DNA of 64,000 nucleotides from Parasedimentitalea maritima (GTDB taxonomy: Bacteria; Pseudomonadota; Alphaproteobacteria; Rhodobacterales; Rhodobacteraceae), in assembly GCF_005771405.1 (NCBI RefSeq), contig NZ_VAUA01000010.1:124001-188000 (forward strand). The letters are read 5' to 3'. How positions within the stretch are numbered: position 1 is the first letter of the stretch; the number at the start of each line of letters is the position of its first letter. The position numbers and the translations under genes were made by a program. Below, one piece after another: positions 17,505-27,036 of the stretch. The notes under the pieces are model-generated. The model saw only the letters and a list, made by a program, of their open reading frames with translations. It did no database searches and was not told the origin of the DNA.

Positions 17505-18353
17505 TCATTGCGTCGATTTTGCCCCTACCCCACCAAGACACCCCGTGCTGCCACACATTTCCTCGATGGTGCCCAGTAGTGAATCCATCCAGCTGACGGT
17601 GGCATTAAACCCGCCAAACTCGATGAAATGCAGCGTTTGCGCGATCACCCGCGGATTGTTCATCATGAAGGTATGGGTAACTGGTAGGGTCAGGTGATCT
17701 GACATTCCGTCTACCTTGGTGGATGCAACCGAAACCTTGCCATCATCCGGTCCCGGGATAAGCTTCGAAAACACCGGGTTCAGCGATTTATTGCCTGCAA
17801 TGACCCCCAGTGGAAAATTCACCTCCGGTAACTGCGCTGGTACGCCGTCAGGCCCTGTTCCCAATTGCATGCCCGCAGGCCCGTTCAACAGCCCAAACAC
17901 CTCCCAGTCGCCCAGCTCATCCACCAGTTCACTGCCGTGGTTGGGAGGCCCCAGCATCACCGTATAGCCCAGTTGCTCTGGCTGATGGGTCCCTAGCCAA
18001 TACCGCAGCAGGATCCCACCCATGGAGTGGGTGACAAAATGCACCCGCTGGTCGCCACAGTCCGCCAAAGCACCCGGCAATGTCTGCGCGGCCAACGCTG
18101 GGACTGGCAGGTCAGTGGATGGATAGCCCGGTCGCACAACCTGATAGTTGCGGGCTTTTAGCACCTGTTCCATCACCGCAAAGGAGGCTTCGGTCCGGGC
18201 CAAGCCATGTAACAGCACCACACAATCAGCGGAAGCCGTTCGGGCCAAAGACAGGGGAAGCAGTGAAATCAGCAGGGCAATACAAATACGGGATCTACAA
18301 TGTAACATCCTTCGCAGATAGGCAAAAACCGAGCCTGGGAAAACCCCGTTCAT
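17505..18353 (-). CDS. Exported alpha/beta hydrolase (lipase/esterase-like)
   Basis: A 282-residue secreted or periplasmic hydrolase. A basic N-terminus and the hydrophobic [15 protein letters not shown] followed by TASA give a signal peptide with cleavage near residue 42. [11 protein letters not shown] forms the oxyanion region and [13 protein letters not shown] carries the nucleophile Ser110; a distal GDWEVF and a late His (VTHTFMM) could complete the triad. The ATG at 18353 overlaps the stop of the EamA gene (ATGA); an internal ATG at 18308 would give a shorter signal peptide. Resembles the lipase family of PF01674/PGAP1-like proteins; substrate unknown. Confidence 0.87.
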   Translation of the reverse strand: MNGVFPGSVFAYLRRMLHCRSRICIALLISLLPLSLARTASADCVVLLHGLARTEASFAVMEQVLKARNYQVVRPGYPSTDLPVPALAAQTLPGALADCGDQRVHFVTHSMGGILLRYWLGTHQPEQLGYTVMLGPPNHGSELVDELGDWEVFGLLNGPAGMQLGTGPDGVPAQLPEVNFPLGVIAGNKSLNPVFSKLIPGPDDGKVSVASTKVDGMSDHLTLPVTHTFMMNNPRVIAQTLHFIEFGGFNATVSWMDSLLGTIEEMCGSTGCLGGVGAKSTQ

Positions 18354-19198
18354 CCAGCTTTACGCGGCGCAGCCATGATCACCAGCGCAATACCGCCCAA
18401 CACCACCAGAGTGCCAATCAGTAAACGGAGCGTCAGAACTTCGCCCAGTCCAACCACACCTGCCATCATCGCAATCACCGGCACGCTCAGCTGTACAGTG
18501 GCTGCAACTGCTGGCTGTAACTGCGGCAGAACCCGGTACCAGAGCGCATAACCCAATCCAGACGTCACCGCCCCAGCGGCCACCGCCAGCCCTGCACCAA
18601 AAACAGAAACTCTCTCTGCTTCGCCCAGCAGCCAAACCAGTGGAACCACCATCACACTGGCCCAAAGGAAATTCATAGTTGTGGCAGCCAATGGGGTTTT
18701 AACCTGACGCCCAAGCAGACTGTAGATTGCCCAGCCAAGCCCAGCCGCCGCCATGAAAGCAGCGCCAATCAACGGCACTTGCACGGAACCAGCGGGCCAT
18801 AGAACATAAGCAAGGCCGCCAAAGGCAACTACCGCCCCTAGATACTGCCCAGAAGACACCGCTGCCCCCCGCAGCGCGCCCCAGCCAAACATGGTAATCT
18901 GCACAACACCAAACAGGATCAGCGCCCCTAGTCCGGCATCCAAACTGCGGTAGGCGAGTGAAAACCCGATCATATAAAGTGCAAGTGACCCGCCGCCGAG
19001 CAGGCTGAGCCTAGCTGGTTGGGCAATGCGTTGCCGCCGATATCGACACAGCATTAACAAGGTAGCTGCGCCTGCGACAAGCCGGACCAGAGCGAATTCC
19101 ATCGCACCGATCTCGCCTGCGCCAACAGCCATCCGATTTAAGACCGAGTTGGCAGCAAATGCCATCATGACCAACACGGTCAGAGCAACTAGTCGCAT
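18350..19198 (-). CDS. EamA/DMT family transporter
   Basis: About 282 residues with ten predicted transmembrane helices arranged as two EamA repeats; the N-terminal half carries [13 protein letters not shown] and the C-terminal half the [17 protein letters not shown] segment characteristic of drug/metabolite exporters. ATG 19198 is used; TTG at 19210 and GTG at 19204 are in-frame alternatives. Its stop overlaps the start of the lipase-like gene, so the two are cotranslated. Substrate cannot be deduced. Confidence 0.9.
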   Translation of the reverse strand: MRLVALTVLVMMAFAANSVLNRMAVGAGEIGAMEFALVRLVAGAATLLMLCRYRRQRIAQPARLSLLGGGSLALYMIGFSLAYRSLDAGLGALILFGVVQITMFGWGALRGAAVSSGQYLGAVVAFGGLAYVLWPAGSVQVPLIGAAFMAAAGLGWAIYSLLGRQVKTPLAATTMNFLWASVMVVPLVWLLGEAERVSVFGAGLAVAAGAVTSGLGYALWYRVLPQLQPAVAATVQLSVPVIAMMAGVVGLGEVLTLRLLIGTLVVLGGIALVIMAAPRKAG

Positions 19199-19232
19199 AT
19201 CCACCCCCAAGTTCAGACCGGATATGCCCGGC

Positions 19233-19589
19233 TTAGTTGTTCAAAATACGCAAATCAGTATCACCTTGACCGCAAGTATAACAGCAATCACTACAGCCAT
19301 TTGCGTCATTCAGGCCAACACCCCAATAGCTGTCGGAATCGCCACGTACCCAAGCGCCATAACAGATCGTCTCGCCGCTTTGGCACTGAAGATTGTAACT
19401 GTGAGTATCGTAGTCATCCAGAATATAGACCTCTCCGTCACCCGGCCAGGCGCGGCTATAGTCCTGACTATAGAACTCCAGACTCACAACATTTGGATGT
19501 TCACTGCGGATCCTCCAATTCAAGTTGTCGGCAATAGCCGGGCCTGCCAATGCCAGTGTGAGCACAATCCAACTTATCAGTTTACCCAT
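19233..19589 (-). CDS. Small exported cysteine-rich protein, 118 aa
   Basis: The ATG at 19589 has GGAGGAG 6 bases upstream, an excellent ribosome site, which overrules an upstream ATG at 19697. MGKLISWIVLTLALAGPAIA is a signal peptide. The mature region of about 97 residues begins with NLNWRIRSEHPNVVSLEFY and carries six cysteines in its second half (QC, IC, GC, DCC, TC), so disulfides in the periplasm are likely. Looks like a conserved alphaproteobacterial exported family but I cannot name it. Confidence 0.75.
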   Translation of the reverse strand: MGKLISWIVLTLALAGPAIADNLNWRIRSEHPNVVSLEFYSQDYSRAWPGDGEVYILDDYDTHSYNLQCQSGETICYGAWVRGDSDSYWGVGLNDANGCSDCCYTCGQGDTDLRILNN

Positions 19590-19774
19590 GAGTAGCTCCT
19601 CCATTTTGTCATTTCCCGCCTTTAAACTGCAACAACACCGGGAAAAATCAAAATCAATCTGCAGCTTCCTAAACAAAAACCACCCTCTTGCAGTCATGTT
19701 TCGCCTTTGGACCCTTGAAGAACTCGTTCATCAAACAATATAGTTAGCATCATAACCAATAACGGAATACCACT

Positions 19775-20068
19775 ATGACCGAATTCAGCCTGTTTGCCAC
19801 AATCACCCCGAAGCCCGCCCACTACGCAGAAGCACTTGCTGCCCTGCAGGGGATCATTCCTCAGACACTTGATGAACCGGGTTGCCTACGATTTGAGCTG
19901 AACACCGGCCAAGGCGACGATGGAAATCTGTATCTGGTGGAACACTGGGCCGATCCTCAGGCACTGGAAGACCACTATGCGCAACCCTACAGCACTGCTG
20001 TTTTCGACGCCTATCAAAACTGGTTGGCGAAACCTCCGCAGATCGTCAAAATGAATCGCGACACCTGA
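19775..20068 (+). CDS. Antibiotic biosynthesis monooxygenase (ABM) family protein
   Basis: A 97-residue dimeric ferredoxin-like fold protein: SLFATITPKPAHYAEALAAL, then EPGCLRFELN and LVEHWADPQALEDHY, the standard ABM pattern (cf. YgiN, LsrG). Such proteins oxidise or isomerise quinones and other small aromatics, or are simple stress proteins. Its stop overlaps the MarR gene start (TGATG), implying that MarR controls it. Confidence 0.92.
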   Translation: MTEFSLFATITPKPAHYAEALAALQGIIPQTLDEPGCLRFELNTGQGDDGNLYLVEHWADPQALEDHYAQPYSTAVFDAYQNWLAKPPQIVKMNRDT

Positions 20069-20493
20069 TGTTCTTTCTCAAAGATCTGCCCACGCGTGAG
20101 ATGATCAGCGGGTTTGCACATTCGCTTGACGTGGTGGATGTGCAAAAAACCGGTGATGCGCTGCAGATGCTACGTCGGGCCAGCCTGCTCATCCGGCAAC
20201 TAGAGCGCTACTTTGCGTTGCATGGGTTGTCCCAAACCCAATTTCTGGTGCTGATGATCCTGCATCGGGATCAAAGCAAACACAGCCACTTAGCGGCTAA
20301 GATCTGCGAGAAACTGGATGTCTCCAAGCCCGTTATCAGTACCACGCTTAAAACTATGCAGCGGCGTGGGTTTATCGTTTATTGTGAAAAAGCGGAAGAT
20401 TCACGAATGAAGCCCTTGCGCATTTCTGACGCCGGACGGGAGCTTCTTCTCAAGCTGCTCCCCGGCTATTTCGAAATTCTACAAGCAGGTTAG
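20068..20493 (+). CDS. MarR family transcriptional regulator
   Basis: A 141-residue winged-helix regulator: helices for dimerisation at both ends, and the DNA-binding core with LAAKICEKLDVSKPVISTTLKTMQRRGFI plus the wing EKAEDSRMKPLRIS, where the D-x-R of the family is kept. Translationally coupled to the ABM gene, so probably senses a phenolic or oxidant and controls the operon. Closed by a strong terminator. Confidence 0.93.
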   Translation: MFFLKDLPTREMISGFAHSLDVVDVQKTGDALQMLRRASLLIRQLERYFALHGLSQTQFLVLMILHRDQSKHSHLAAKICEKLDVSKPVISTTLKTMQRRGFIVYCEKAEDSRMKPLRISDAGRELLLKLLPGYFEILQAG

Positions 20494-20504
20494 GTTCAAC
20501 GAAA

Positions 20505-20535
20505 GATGGGGCTGCCACAAGGCAGCCCCATCCTT
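20505..20535 (+). terminator. Terminator between the marR operon and a convergent small gene
   Basis: Perfect 12-base stem (20505-20516 with 20521-20532), ACAA loop, then CTTT; it is symmetrical enough to serve both directions. Confidence 0.75.
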
Positions 20536-20765
20536 TAGAAGCGAGGTGGAAGGCGATCTATCGCCAGATCACCTAAAGGCTGCAGGCCGATGTCCCTGCG
20601 CATGTGGGCATTTAGTGGTGGCGATAGCATTGCAACCGGCCGCTTGCGCACGAATAGGTGACGCAACAATGCACTCAGCACGCGCCATTTTCCAAAGTCA
20701 GCTGTGATTTGCGACAAAGCTGCGTTTAGGTCAGCAAAGGGAGTCGTAGTTTCAAGTCGAGTCAT
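20535..20765 (-). CDS. DUF1127-like small protein, 76 aa
   Basis: Begins MTRLETTTPFADLNAALS and ends with NAHMRRDIGLQPLGD; the RRDIGL block is the core of DUF1127 proteins, short arginine-rich proteins of alphaproteobacteria. The central FGKWRVLSALLRHLFVRKRP is strongly basic. Start at ATG 20765; an upstream in-frame start at 20840 would cross a small hairpin and lacks a ribosome site. Family members have been linked to RNA turnover and stress adaptation, but assignment rests on one motif. Confidence 0.65.
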   Translation of the reverse strand: MTRLETTTPFADLNAALSQITADFGKWRVLSALLRHLFVRKRPVAMLSPPLNAHMRRDIGLQPLGDLAIDRLPPRF

Positions 20766-20906
20766 GGTGATCAAGCTTCCGCATAAACGGAAGACTCCTG
20801 TTGTAAATTGAGAGTTGGAAGGACAGACCCGCAACGACAAAAAAGGTCGTGGGTCAGGCCCGATTAGACTTCAGCTGTGAAGAAACGTGTTCAGTCTTAG
20901 ACGTAG

Positions 20907-20984
20907 TCAGCTGTTACGCTGCGACGCCCAAATTATCCGATTGCCACACAGCGCGAGGCGGTCATTGGTTGAAACATTGATCAT
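20907..20984 (-). CDS. Candidate 25-residue small ORF with a strong ribosome site
   Basis: ATG at 20984 has AGGAGG 7 bases upstream and opens a frame beginning MINVSTNDRLALCGNR and ending at TGA 20907. The match to the ribosome site is better than for most genes in the window. It lies between the GST gene and the DUF1127-like gene on the same strand and could be a leader peptide or a tiny protein of its own. No family known. Confidence 0.35.
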   Translation of the reverse strand: MINVSTNDRLALCGNRIIWASQRNS

Positions 20985-21125
20985 AAGACGCCTCCTGTGG
21001 CTAAGGGTTGAACACGAGCTATCGTCTAACATGTACGTTGGATTCGCCAAATGGCAAAAAATAGTAAGCGCACCGACTGTTGCCATCGGGGCACGGCTGC
21101 CCCTGTGGGCCGCGTGGTCGAAGCC

Positions 21126-21746
21126 TTAGGTGAGCGGCAACATGACATGAGTTTGGAAGGCTGGACGCTCTGATATACGGGTCCACCAATCCTGCAATGC
21201 AGGCAGATCAGGGCGTTCAAAATTCATGGAGTGCCAGCGATAGGCTGCGCATCCCAGTGGGACGTCTGCCATGCTGATGTGTTCACCCAGAATGTAGTCC
21301 CTATCGGCGAGATGGTGATCCAGCATCCGCCAAAAACCGGCGCATTCCTTGATCGCATCGTCGACGGCGGCTTGATCTCGTTGTTCGGGGCTGGTTCGGA
21401 TCAGCTGCCAGAACAGGGTTGTCATGGGGCGATGCAACGCAGTTTGATACCAGTCCATCCATTGATTGGCATGTCCGAGCTTTTGCGTTGTATCGGGGTA
21501 CCAGTGCCCTGCCCGGTATTGATCGCACAGGTAGCGCACGATGGCATTGGATTCCCACAACACATAATCCCCATCGATCAGAGTTGGGATTTTCCCATTT
21601 GGGTTCTTCCCCAAATAGTCTGCGGCATCATTCCCCCCAAAGGCACCACCGATGTCACTGCGATCTGCGGTAAGCCCCAATTCAACCAGGCACCACATGA
21701 CTTTTTGAACATTGACGGAGTTTGGGCGTCCAAGAACTTGCAGCAT
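21126..21746 (-). CDS. Glutathione S-transferase family protein
   Basis: A 206-residue cytosolic GST: thioredoxin-like N-terminal domain MLQVLGRPNSVNVQKVMWCL, with the glutathione-binding GKIPTLIDGDYVLWESNAIVR (cis-Pro and Glu-Ser), and an all-helical C-terminal domain with YILGEHISMADVPLG holding the N-capping Asp. Start at ATG 21746; an in-frame ATG at 21848 adds residues that do not fit. Role probably detoxification by glutathione conjugation or a related reaction. Confidence 0.94.
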   Translation of the reverse strand: MLQVLGRPNSVNVQKVMWCLVELGLTADRSDIGGAFGGNDAADYLGKNPNGKIPTLIDGDYVLWESNAIVRYLCDQYRAGHWYPDTTQKLGHANQWMDWYQTALHRPMTTLFWQLIRTSPEQRDQAAVDDAIKECAGFWRMLDHHLADRDYILGEHISMADVPLGCAAYRWHSMNFERPDLPALQDWWTRISERPAFQTHVMLPLT

Positions 21747-21962
21747 AGTCTCATCTCTTTTGAGGTCTGATCTCATGAATTTGACAGACACCATGAATTG
21801 TGACCAATGGCGACCGAAAAGTGCCAGCTGCACCGCAGAATGAACCAAGTTTGCGATAATGAGTTATTAGTGAAACCTGCCCTACTATTCGTCTTACCCG
21901 AGAGCCAAGGCAGAACCTTTGTCTTGCTCAATTGAGACGCGAAATGAGGTTGCAAGCCCCCT

Positions 21963-22253
21963 ATGTCCCAGATGCCCGATGAAGAAGAAACACGCGTGCC
22001 GCTTAGGAAATCCTGCACATTGCACTATTCGGGTGGAATTTTGGCGGCTGAGACATTCAACATCAGCCAGAAAGGTGTTGGGATCGAACTGCCCAGCGGC
22101 TCACAATGGCTAAACCCGGCGGCAATCCAGTCTGTTTCCATCCGCAAGATTGGTGTTTTCGACGTCAGCGTGCGCTGGAAAAGAGGCACCCGCGTTGGGC
22201 TGTCTTTCCGCTCTCAAGCGCCAGCACAGCAGACGCTTGATTCATATTTGTGA
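21963..22253 (+). CDS. PilZ domain protein, 96 aa
   Basis: Single-domain PilZ-like protein: ETRVPLRKSCTLHYSGGI provides the RxxxR-type c-di-GMP-binding start, followed by ETFNISQKGVGIELPSG in place of the D/NxSxxG motif (here N-I-S-Q-K-G), and a strand region ending VGLSFRS. Both binding motifs are readable, so cyclic di-GMP binding is likely. A GGDEF-EAL protein is encoded 9 kb away. Stand-alone gene. Confidence 0.8.
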   Translation: MSQMPDEEETRVPLRKSCTLHYSGGILAAETFNISQKGVGIELPSGSQWLNPAAIQSVSIRKIGVFDVSVRWKRGTRVGLSFRSQAPAQQTLDSYL

Positions 22254-22313
22254 GGAAACTGGAAGTAGCCCCCTCTTCTTGCATTGAAAGAAATACCCGC
22301 CTAGCGTCCTTAT

Positions 22314-22571
22314 ATGGTTTTCAGAATTCTTGAGCTCGACACAGGAAATATCTCGCTCGAATTTTGCGAAGCAGATATCGCCCACCTGCGAGCCACAGTC
22401 CAGGACGCGTATGGGGAAATACGCTCCAAGCCCCACATAATGCACGACAACATTTCCTTCGGCGGTTGCGAGTTCCTTTTCTACAATGAATGGGATGACC
22501 CTTGCTTGATCTCGCAGTGCTCTAAAGGGCAGGACATGTTGCTGTCGCTTGCCCACCTGCTTTCCAGTTGA
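22314..22571 (+). CDS. Small hypothetical protein, 85 aa
   Basis: Begins MVFRILELDTGNISLEFCEA and ends LLSLAHLLSS. The composition (acidic, mixed strand and helix, DNISFGGCEFLFYNEWDD in the middle) reads as a real folded protein, but there is no visible ribosome site and no family I recognise. A similar-sized frame on the opposite strand looks less protein-like. It follows the PilZ gene after about 60 bases. Confidence 0.5.
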   Translation: MVFRILELDTGNISLEFCEADIAHLRATVQDAYGEIRSKPHIMHDNISFGGCEFLFYNEWDDPCLISQCSKGQDMLLSLAHLLSS

Positions 22572-22740
22572 CGCGGTCTGCTTTCTCCGTTTTGAAAATC
22601 AAACTGGTTAGCAATAACTTCTGATGTGCGTTCGTGTTTGCCCAGAAAACCAATCTGAAAGCCCCCCACCAAAGTGCTTGCTCGATCTCGATTGAGCACA
22701 TCGCAGTCAGCTGCGATCAGAGTAAATTAGTTTAACACAC

Positions 22741-22768
22741 AAAAAAGGGGCCGCCCGAAGGCGACCCC
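22741..22768 (-). terminator. Terminator of groESL
   Basis: On the minus strand GGGGTCGCC and GGCGGCCCC pair around a TTCG tetraloop and run into six T. It lies about 65 bases after the groEL stop. Confidence 0.9.
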
Positions 22769-22809
22769 AAATTCATCCGGTAGGATGGCGTGATATCCCT
22801 TGCGGGCCT

Positions 22810-22830
22810 CACAAGTCCAAAGGACTTGTG
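22810..22830. repeat. Inverted repeat directly after the groEL stop
   Basis: CACAAGTCC and GGACTTGTG, perfect 9-base arms with a 3-base spacer, sit one base after the groEL stop codon. It is separate from the terminator 40 bases further on, so it is an extra 3' hairpin, perhaps protecting the mRNA. Confidence 0.6.
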
Positions 22831-22831
22831 A

Positions 22832-24529
<1,698 letters not shown>

Positions 24530-24547
24530 TCAGAGAAGCCGGTGGGC

Positions 24548-24835
24548 TTACTCGATGATGCCCATGATGTCGCTTTCTTTCATCATCAGCAGCTCTTCGC
24601 CGTCGACGGTGACTTCGGTGCCGGACCATTTGCCGAACAGGATGGTGTCGCCAGCTTTTACAGCCATTGCGATCAGCTCACCGCTGTCTTTGCGTGCGCC
24701 TTCACCAGTTGAAACAACTTGGCCTTCGCTCGGCTTTTCTTTGGCGGATTCAGGAATGATCAGTCCACCAGCAGTTTTTTCTTCGCTCTCAGTGCGACGA
24801 ACCAGCACGCGGTCGTGAAGCGGTTTAAGTGCCAT
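24548..24835 (-). CDS. groES: Co-chaperonin GroES
   Basis: 95-residue cap of the GroEL cage. Begins [20 protein letters not shown], with the mobile loop [15 protein letters not shown] that docks on GroEL and the final [20 protein letters not shown]-type strands. AAGGAG lies about 7 bases before the ATG. First gene of the operon, about 60 bases upstream of groEL. Confidence 0.99.
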   Translation of the reverse strand: MALKPLHDRVLVRRTESEEKTAGGLIIPESAKEKPSEGQVVSTGEGARKDSGELIAMAVKAGDTILFGKWSGTEVTVDGEELLMMKESDIMGIIE

Positions 24836-24901
24836 CTTTGATGCTCCTTAAGGCTCAAAGGTTGTTATCCTTGCGATCCCCGTTGGTAATGCCGGGAACC
24901 G

Positions 24902-24928
24902 TTATCACTCACTTGGAGCGAGTGCTAA
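24902..24928 (-). promoter_or_regulatory. CIRCE operator (HrcA binding site) of groESL
   Basis: TTAGCACTC and GAGTGATAA on the minus strand, exactly 9 bases apart, match the CIRCE inverted repeat with one mismatch in the second arm. It lies just downstream of the promoter, where HrcA would block transcription at normal temperature. Confidence 0.92.
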
Positions 24929-24935
24929 CGAGGGA

Positions 24936-24964
24936 TAGCTAGGGTTCCGGGAAAGACGAGTCAA
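24936..24964 (-). promoter_or_regulatory. Housekeeping promoter of groESL
   Basis: TTGACT (24959-24964) and TAGCTA (24936-24941) on the minus strand are separated by 17 bases, close to the sigma-70 consensus, and the CIRCE operator begins 8 bases downstream, around the expected start site. Confidence 0.75.
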
Positions 24965-25197
24965 CCGTATGCGCCATTTTTCTTTTGCTCGCTTGAAACC
25001 TGTCAAAAATACTCAAAACGAACCGGTAACTCAGGAAACAAATGGGGGGTCATGCTTGCAACTGCAACCTCAGATGGCAACCAACTGAACACAAACTGTA
25101 ACTCGATATTATATTAAACTGATGATATTGATCAGGTAGCACGCTAACTCAACGTTTTTTCAGTCTTTATTACCGTATTAAAAGTACCAGATCACGC

Positions 25198-26223
25198 ATG
25201 AACCAGACTATTGATTACACATCCCCCCCGCCAAAAGCCCGTCTGGATTGGGTAGATACCGCGCGCGGTTTGGCAATCATTCTTGTCGTTTTTGGGCACT
25301 GCTGGCGCGGCTTGGATCAAGCTGGTATTATCAGCAATCAGTTCCTGATCCGTCATGTAGATGACTTTATCTACATGTTCCATATGAACGCGTTTTTTGT
25401 GCTGGCGGGTTGTTTTCTGATGCGGCATGTCCAAAAAGCGTCGGCCAGTGGCTTTGTCTGGCGCCAGATTGCTCGACTACTCTATCCATTGGTTTTGTGG
25501 ACCTATATTTTCATCGGGCTCCGAATTTTAGCCGGTGACGGCACCAATTCTCAATCCGGTCTGTCCGACTTATGGACATCACCACTGCCGCCGCTGGAGC
25601 ATATGTGGTTTCTCTGGGCTTTGTTCATAGGCATGACCCTATTGGGCCTGCTGATGAAGCTATTCCCAGCTTTAACAACCCACAAACGCGCCTGGTACGC
25701 CATCGCATCAGCCGGATTGGTGTTTTGGGCTGTCGTGGATATTCCCCTGCCGTTGATCCCATGGCTGGGTGAAACCATGCGCCACACGCCATTTCTGGCC
25801 TTCGGAGTTGCTCTTGGATTGAGCACGAAGTGGATGTCTGGCCGCTACCCTCTCCCCATGGTCAGCTTAATTGTATTTTTGGTACTTGGGATTGCCGCCG
25901 GCTATTTCCCGGTCAAATCCCTGAGCCAGGGCACTGCATCAGCTGTGATGACTGTTGTGTTTTTGCAAATGGCGCAATGGCTTTCACATAGGTGGAGCGG
26001 GAAGACTTTTGGAAACGTCCTGCAACAGTTGGGGCAGATGACAATGGCTATCTTTTTAGCCCATACCATTTTTAGTGCCGCAACGCGCATCGTGTTTCTG
26101 AAGCTTGGTGTGAATGATCCAATCATACACCTGACACTTGGCACAGCAACTGGAGTGATTGGCCCAACGGTGATGTATCACCTAGCCCAGCGTTTGAACC
26201 TTAGTCGGGTCTTGGGATTCTAA
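25198..26223 (+). CDS. Membrane acyltransferase family 3 protein
   Basis: A 341-residue integral membrane protein with about ten transmembrane helices. The first helix carries the acyltransferase-3 signature RLDWVDTARGLAIILVVFGH, with Arg23 and the catalytic-type His34, and IYMFHMNAFFVLAGCF follows. Such enzymes O-acylate sugars of lipopolysaccharide, exopolysaccharide or other surface glycans, but no glycan genes adjoin it. Stop overlaps by three bases with the convergent DUF2161 stop. Confidence 0.9.
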   Translation: MNQTIDYTSPPPKARLDWVDTARGLAIILVVFGHCWRGLDQAGIISNQFLIRHVDDFIYMFHMNAFFVLAGCFLMRHVQKASASGFVWRQIARLLYPLVLWTYIFIGLRILAGDGTNSQSGLSDLWTSPLPPLEHMWFLWALFIGMTLLGLLMKLFPALTTHKRAWYAIASAGLVFWAVVDIPLPLIPWLGETMRHTPFLAFGVALGLSTKWMSGRYPLPMVSLIVFLVLGIAAGYFPVKSLSQGTASAVMTVVFLQMAQWLSHRWSGKTFGNVLQQLGQMTMAIFLAHTIFSAATRIVFLKLGVNDPIIHLTLGTATGVIGPTVMYHLAQRLNLSRVLGF

Positions 26224-26894
26224 TCTTCAACATCCCAACTATAGGCCCAGTGTTTCAAGCCAGCAGCGCCTGCTTCCGTCAGCTGATAAATCCCGGTACT
26301 CACCCGTTCAAACCAGCCATAGTGATTGGCGGCCATCAGTTGTGTCGCCTTGGCAACCCCGGCTTGGGCCGCAACATCTGACCCTTTGGTCGCGCCGTTC
26401 TGAGCCAGATGTGACGCGCACCGCAGGGCGTCCTGCCGATATGCAGTGACAATCCCATGTCGCGTCGCGCCGCCCGCATTCGGGTCCCCCTGCAACCGGT
26501 CAAATTCTCGCAGTAGCCGTGTCGCCTTTTTCTTGGATTTGCGCGGCGCATAAGGACCCGGATCACACTGCACCTCGGCCCGGCCGTCGGGTAATACGAT
26601 GATTAGCCCAATCCCCAACCGGCGCGACATCGCCAGATTGTCCTTTAACATCCGCCGCGCCTGTTTACCCTTGGGTTTGGGCACTGCGATATAGACCAGA
26701 TCCGTGACCGCCAGACGGGTGATCGCCTGATGGAACAGCGACAGAGAAAACCGTAGCTTTAGCTCAACGATCACTGGGTCCTCATCCCCACGTCGCGCCA
26801 CCACATCCGCTGCCCCGACCTCACCTTTGACGGTATAGCCCTGACGTTCAAGAAGAGCCTTGATCGGCGGATATAGTTGATCTTCACGGTCCAT
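26220..26894 (-). CDS. DUF2161 family PD-(D/E)XK-like protein
   Basis: A 224-residue protein. The N-terminal half has GEVGAADVVARRGDEDPVIVELKLRF: an Asp and a Glu-x-Lys placed as in PD-(D/E)XK nucleases, consistent with the annotated DUF2161 fold. The C-terminal half contains a basic stretch (PRKSKKKATRLLREF) and a helix-turn-helix-like end. Could be a nuclease or a DNA-binding relative; no restriction partner is nearby. Start ATG 26894 (MDREDQLYPP) rather than 26921. Confidence 0.82.
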   Translation of the reverse strand: MDREDQLYPPIKALLERQGYTVKGEVGAADVVARRGDEDPVIVELKLRFSLSLFHQAITRLAVTDLVYIAVPKPKGKQARRMLKDNLAMSRRLGIGLIIVLPDGRAEVQCDPGPYAPRKSKKKATRLLREFDRLQGDPNAGGATRHGIVTAYRQDALRCASHLAQNGATKGSDVAAQAGVAKATQLMAANHYGWFERVSTGIYQLTEAGAAGLKHWAYSWDVED

Positions 26895-27036
26895 GGCGAG
26901 CACCCTACCTGTAACCAACACATTGCAACAAGAGCTGTTGTATGCCTTTTAATCAAGAGGTTATACTTCCGGACAAACGGGCCTGCGTGTTCCGCATCTA
27001 CTCCATTTTCTCAAAAGTGAATTTCTGAGGCTTACT

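Noticed and set aside
20887-21129. An 80-codon plus-strand frame
   Set aside because: Basic, low-complexity translation, no ribosome site, and it is antisense to the small ORF with AGGAGG and to the GST gene end.
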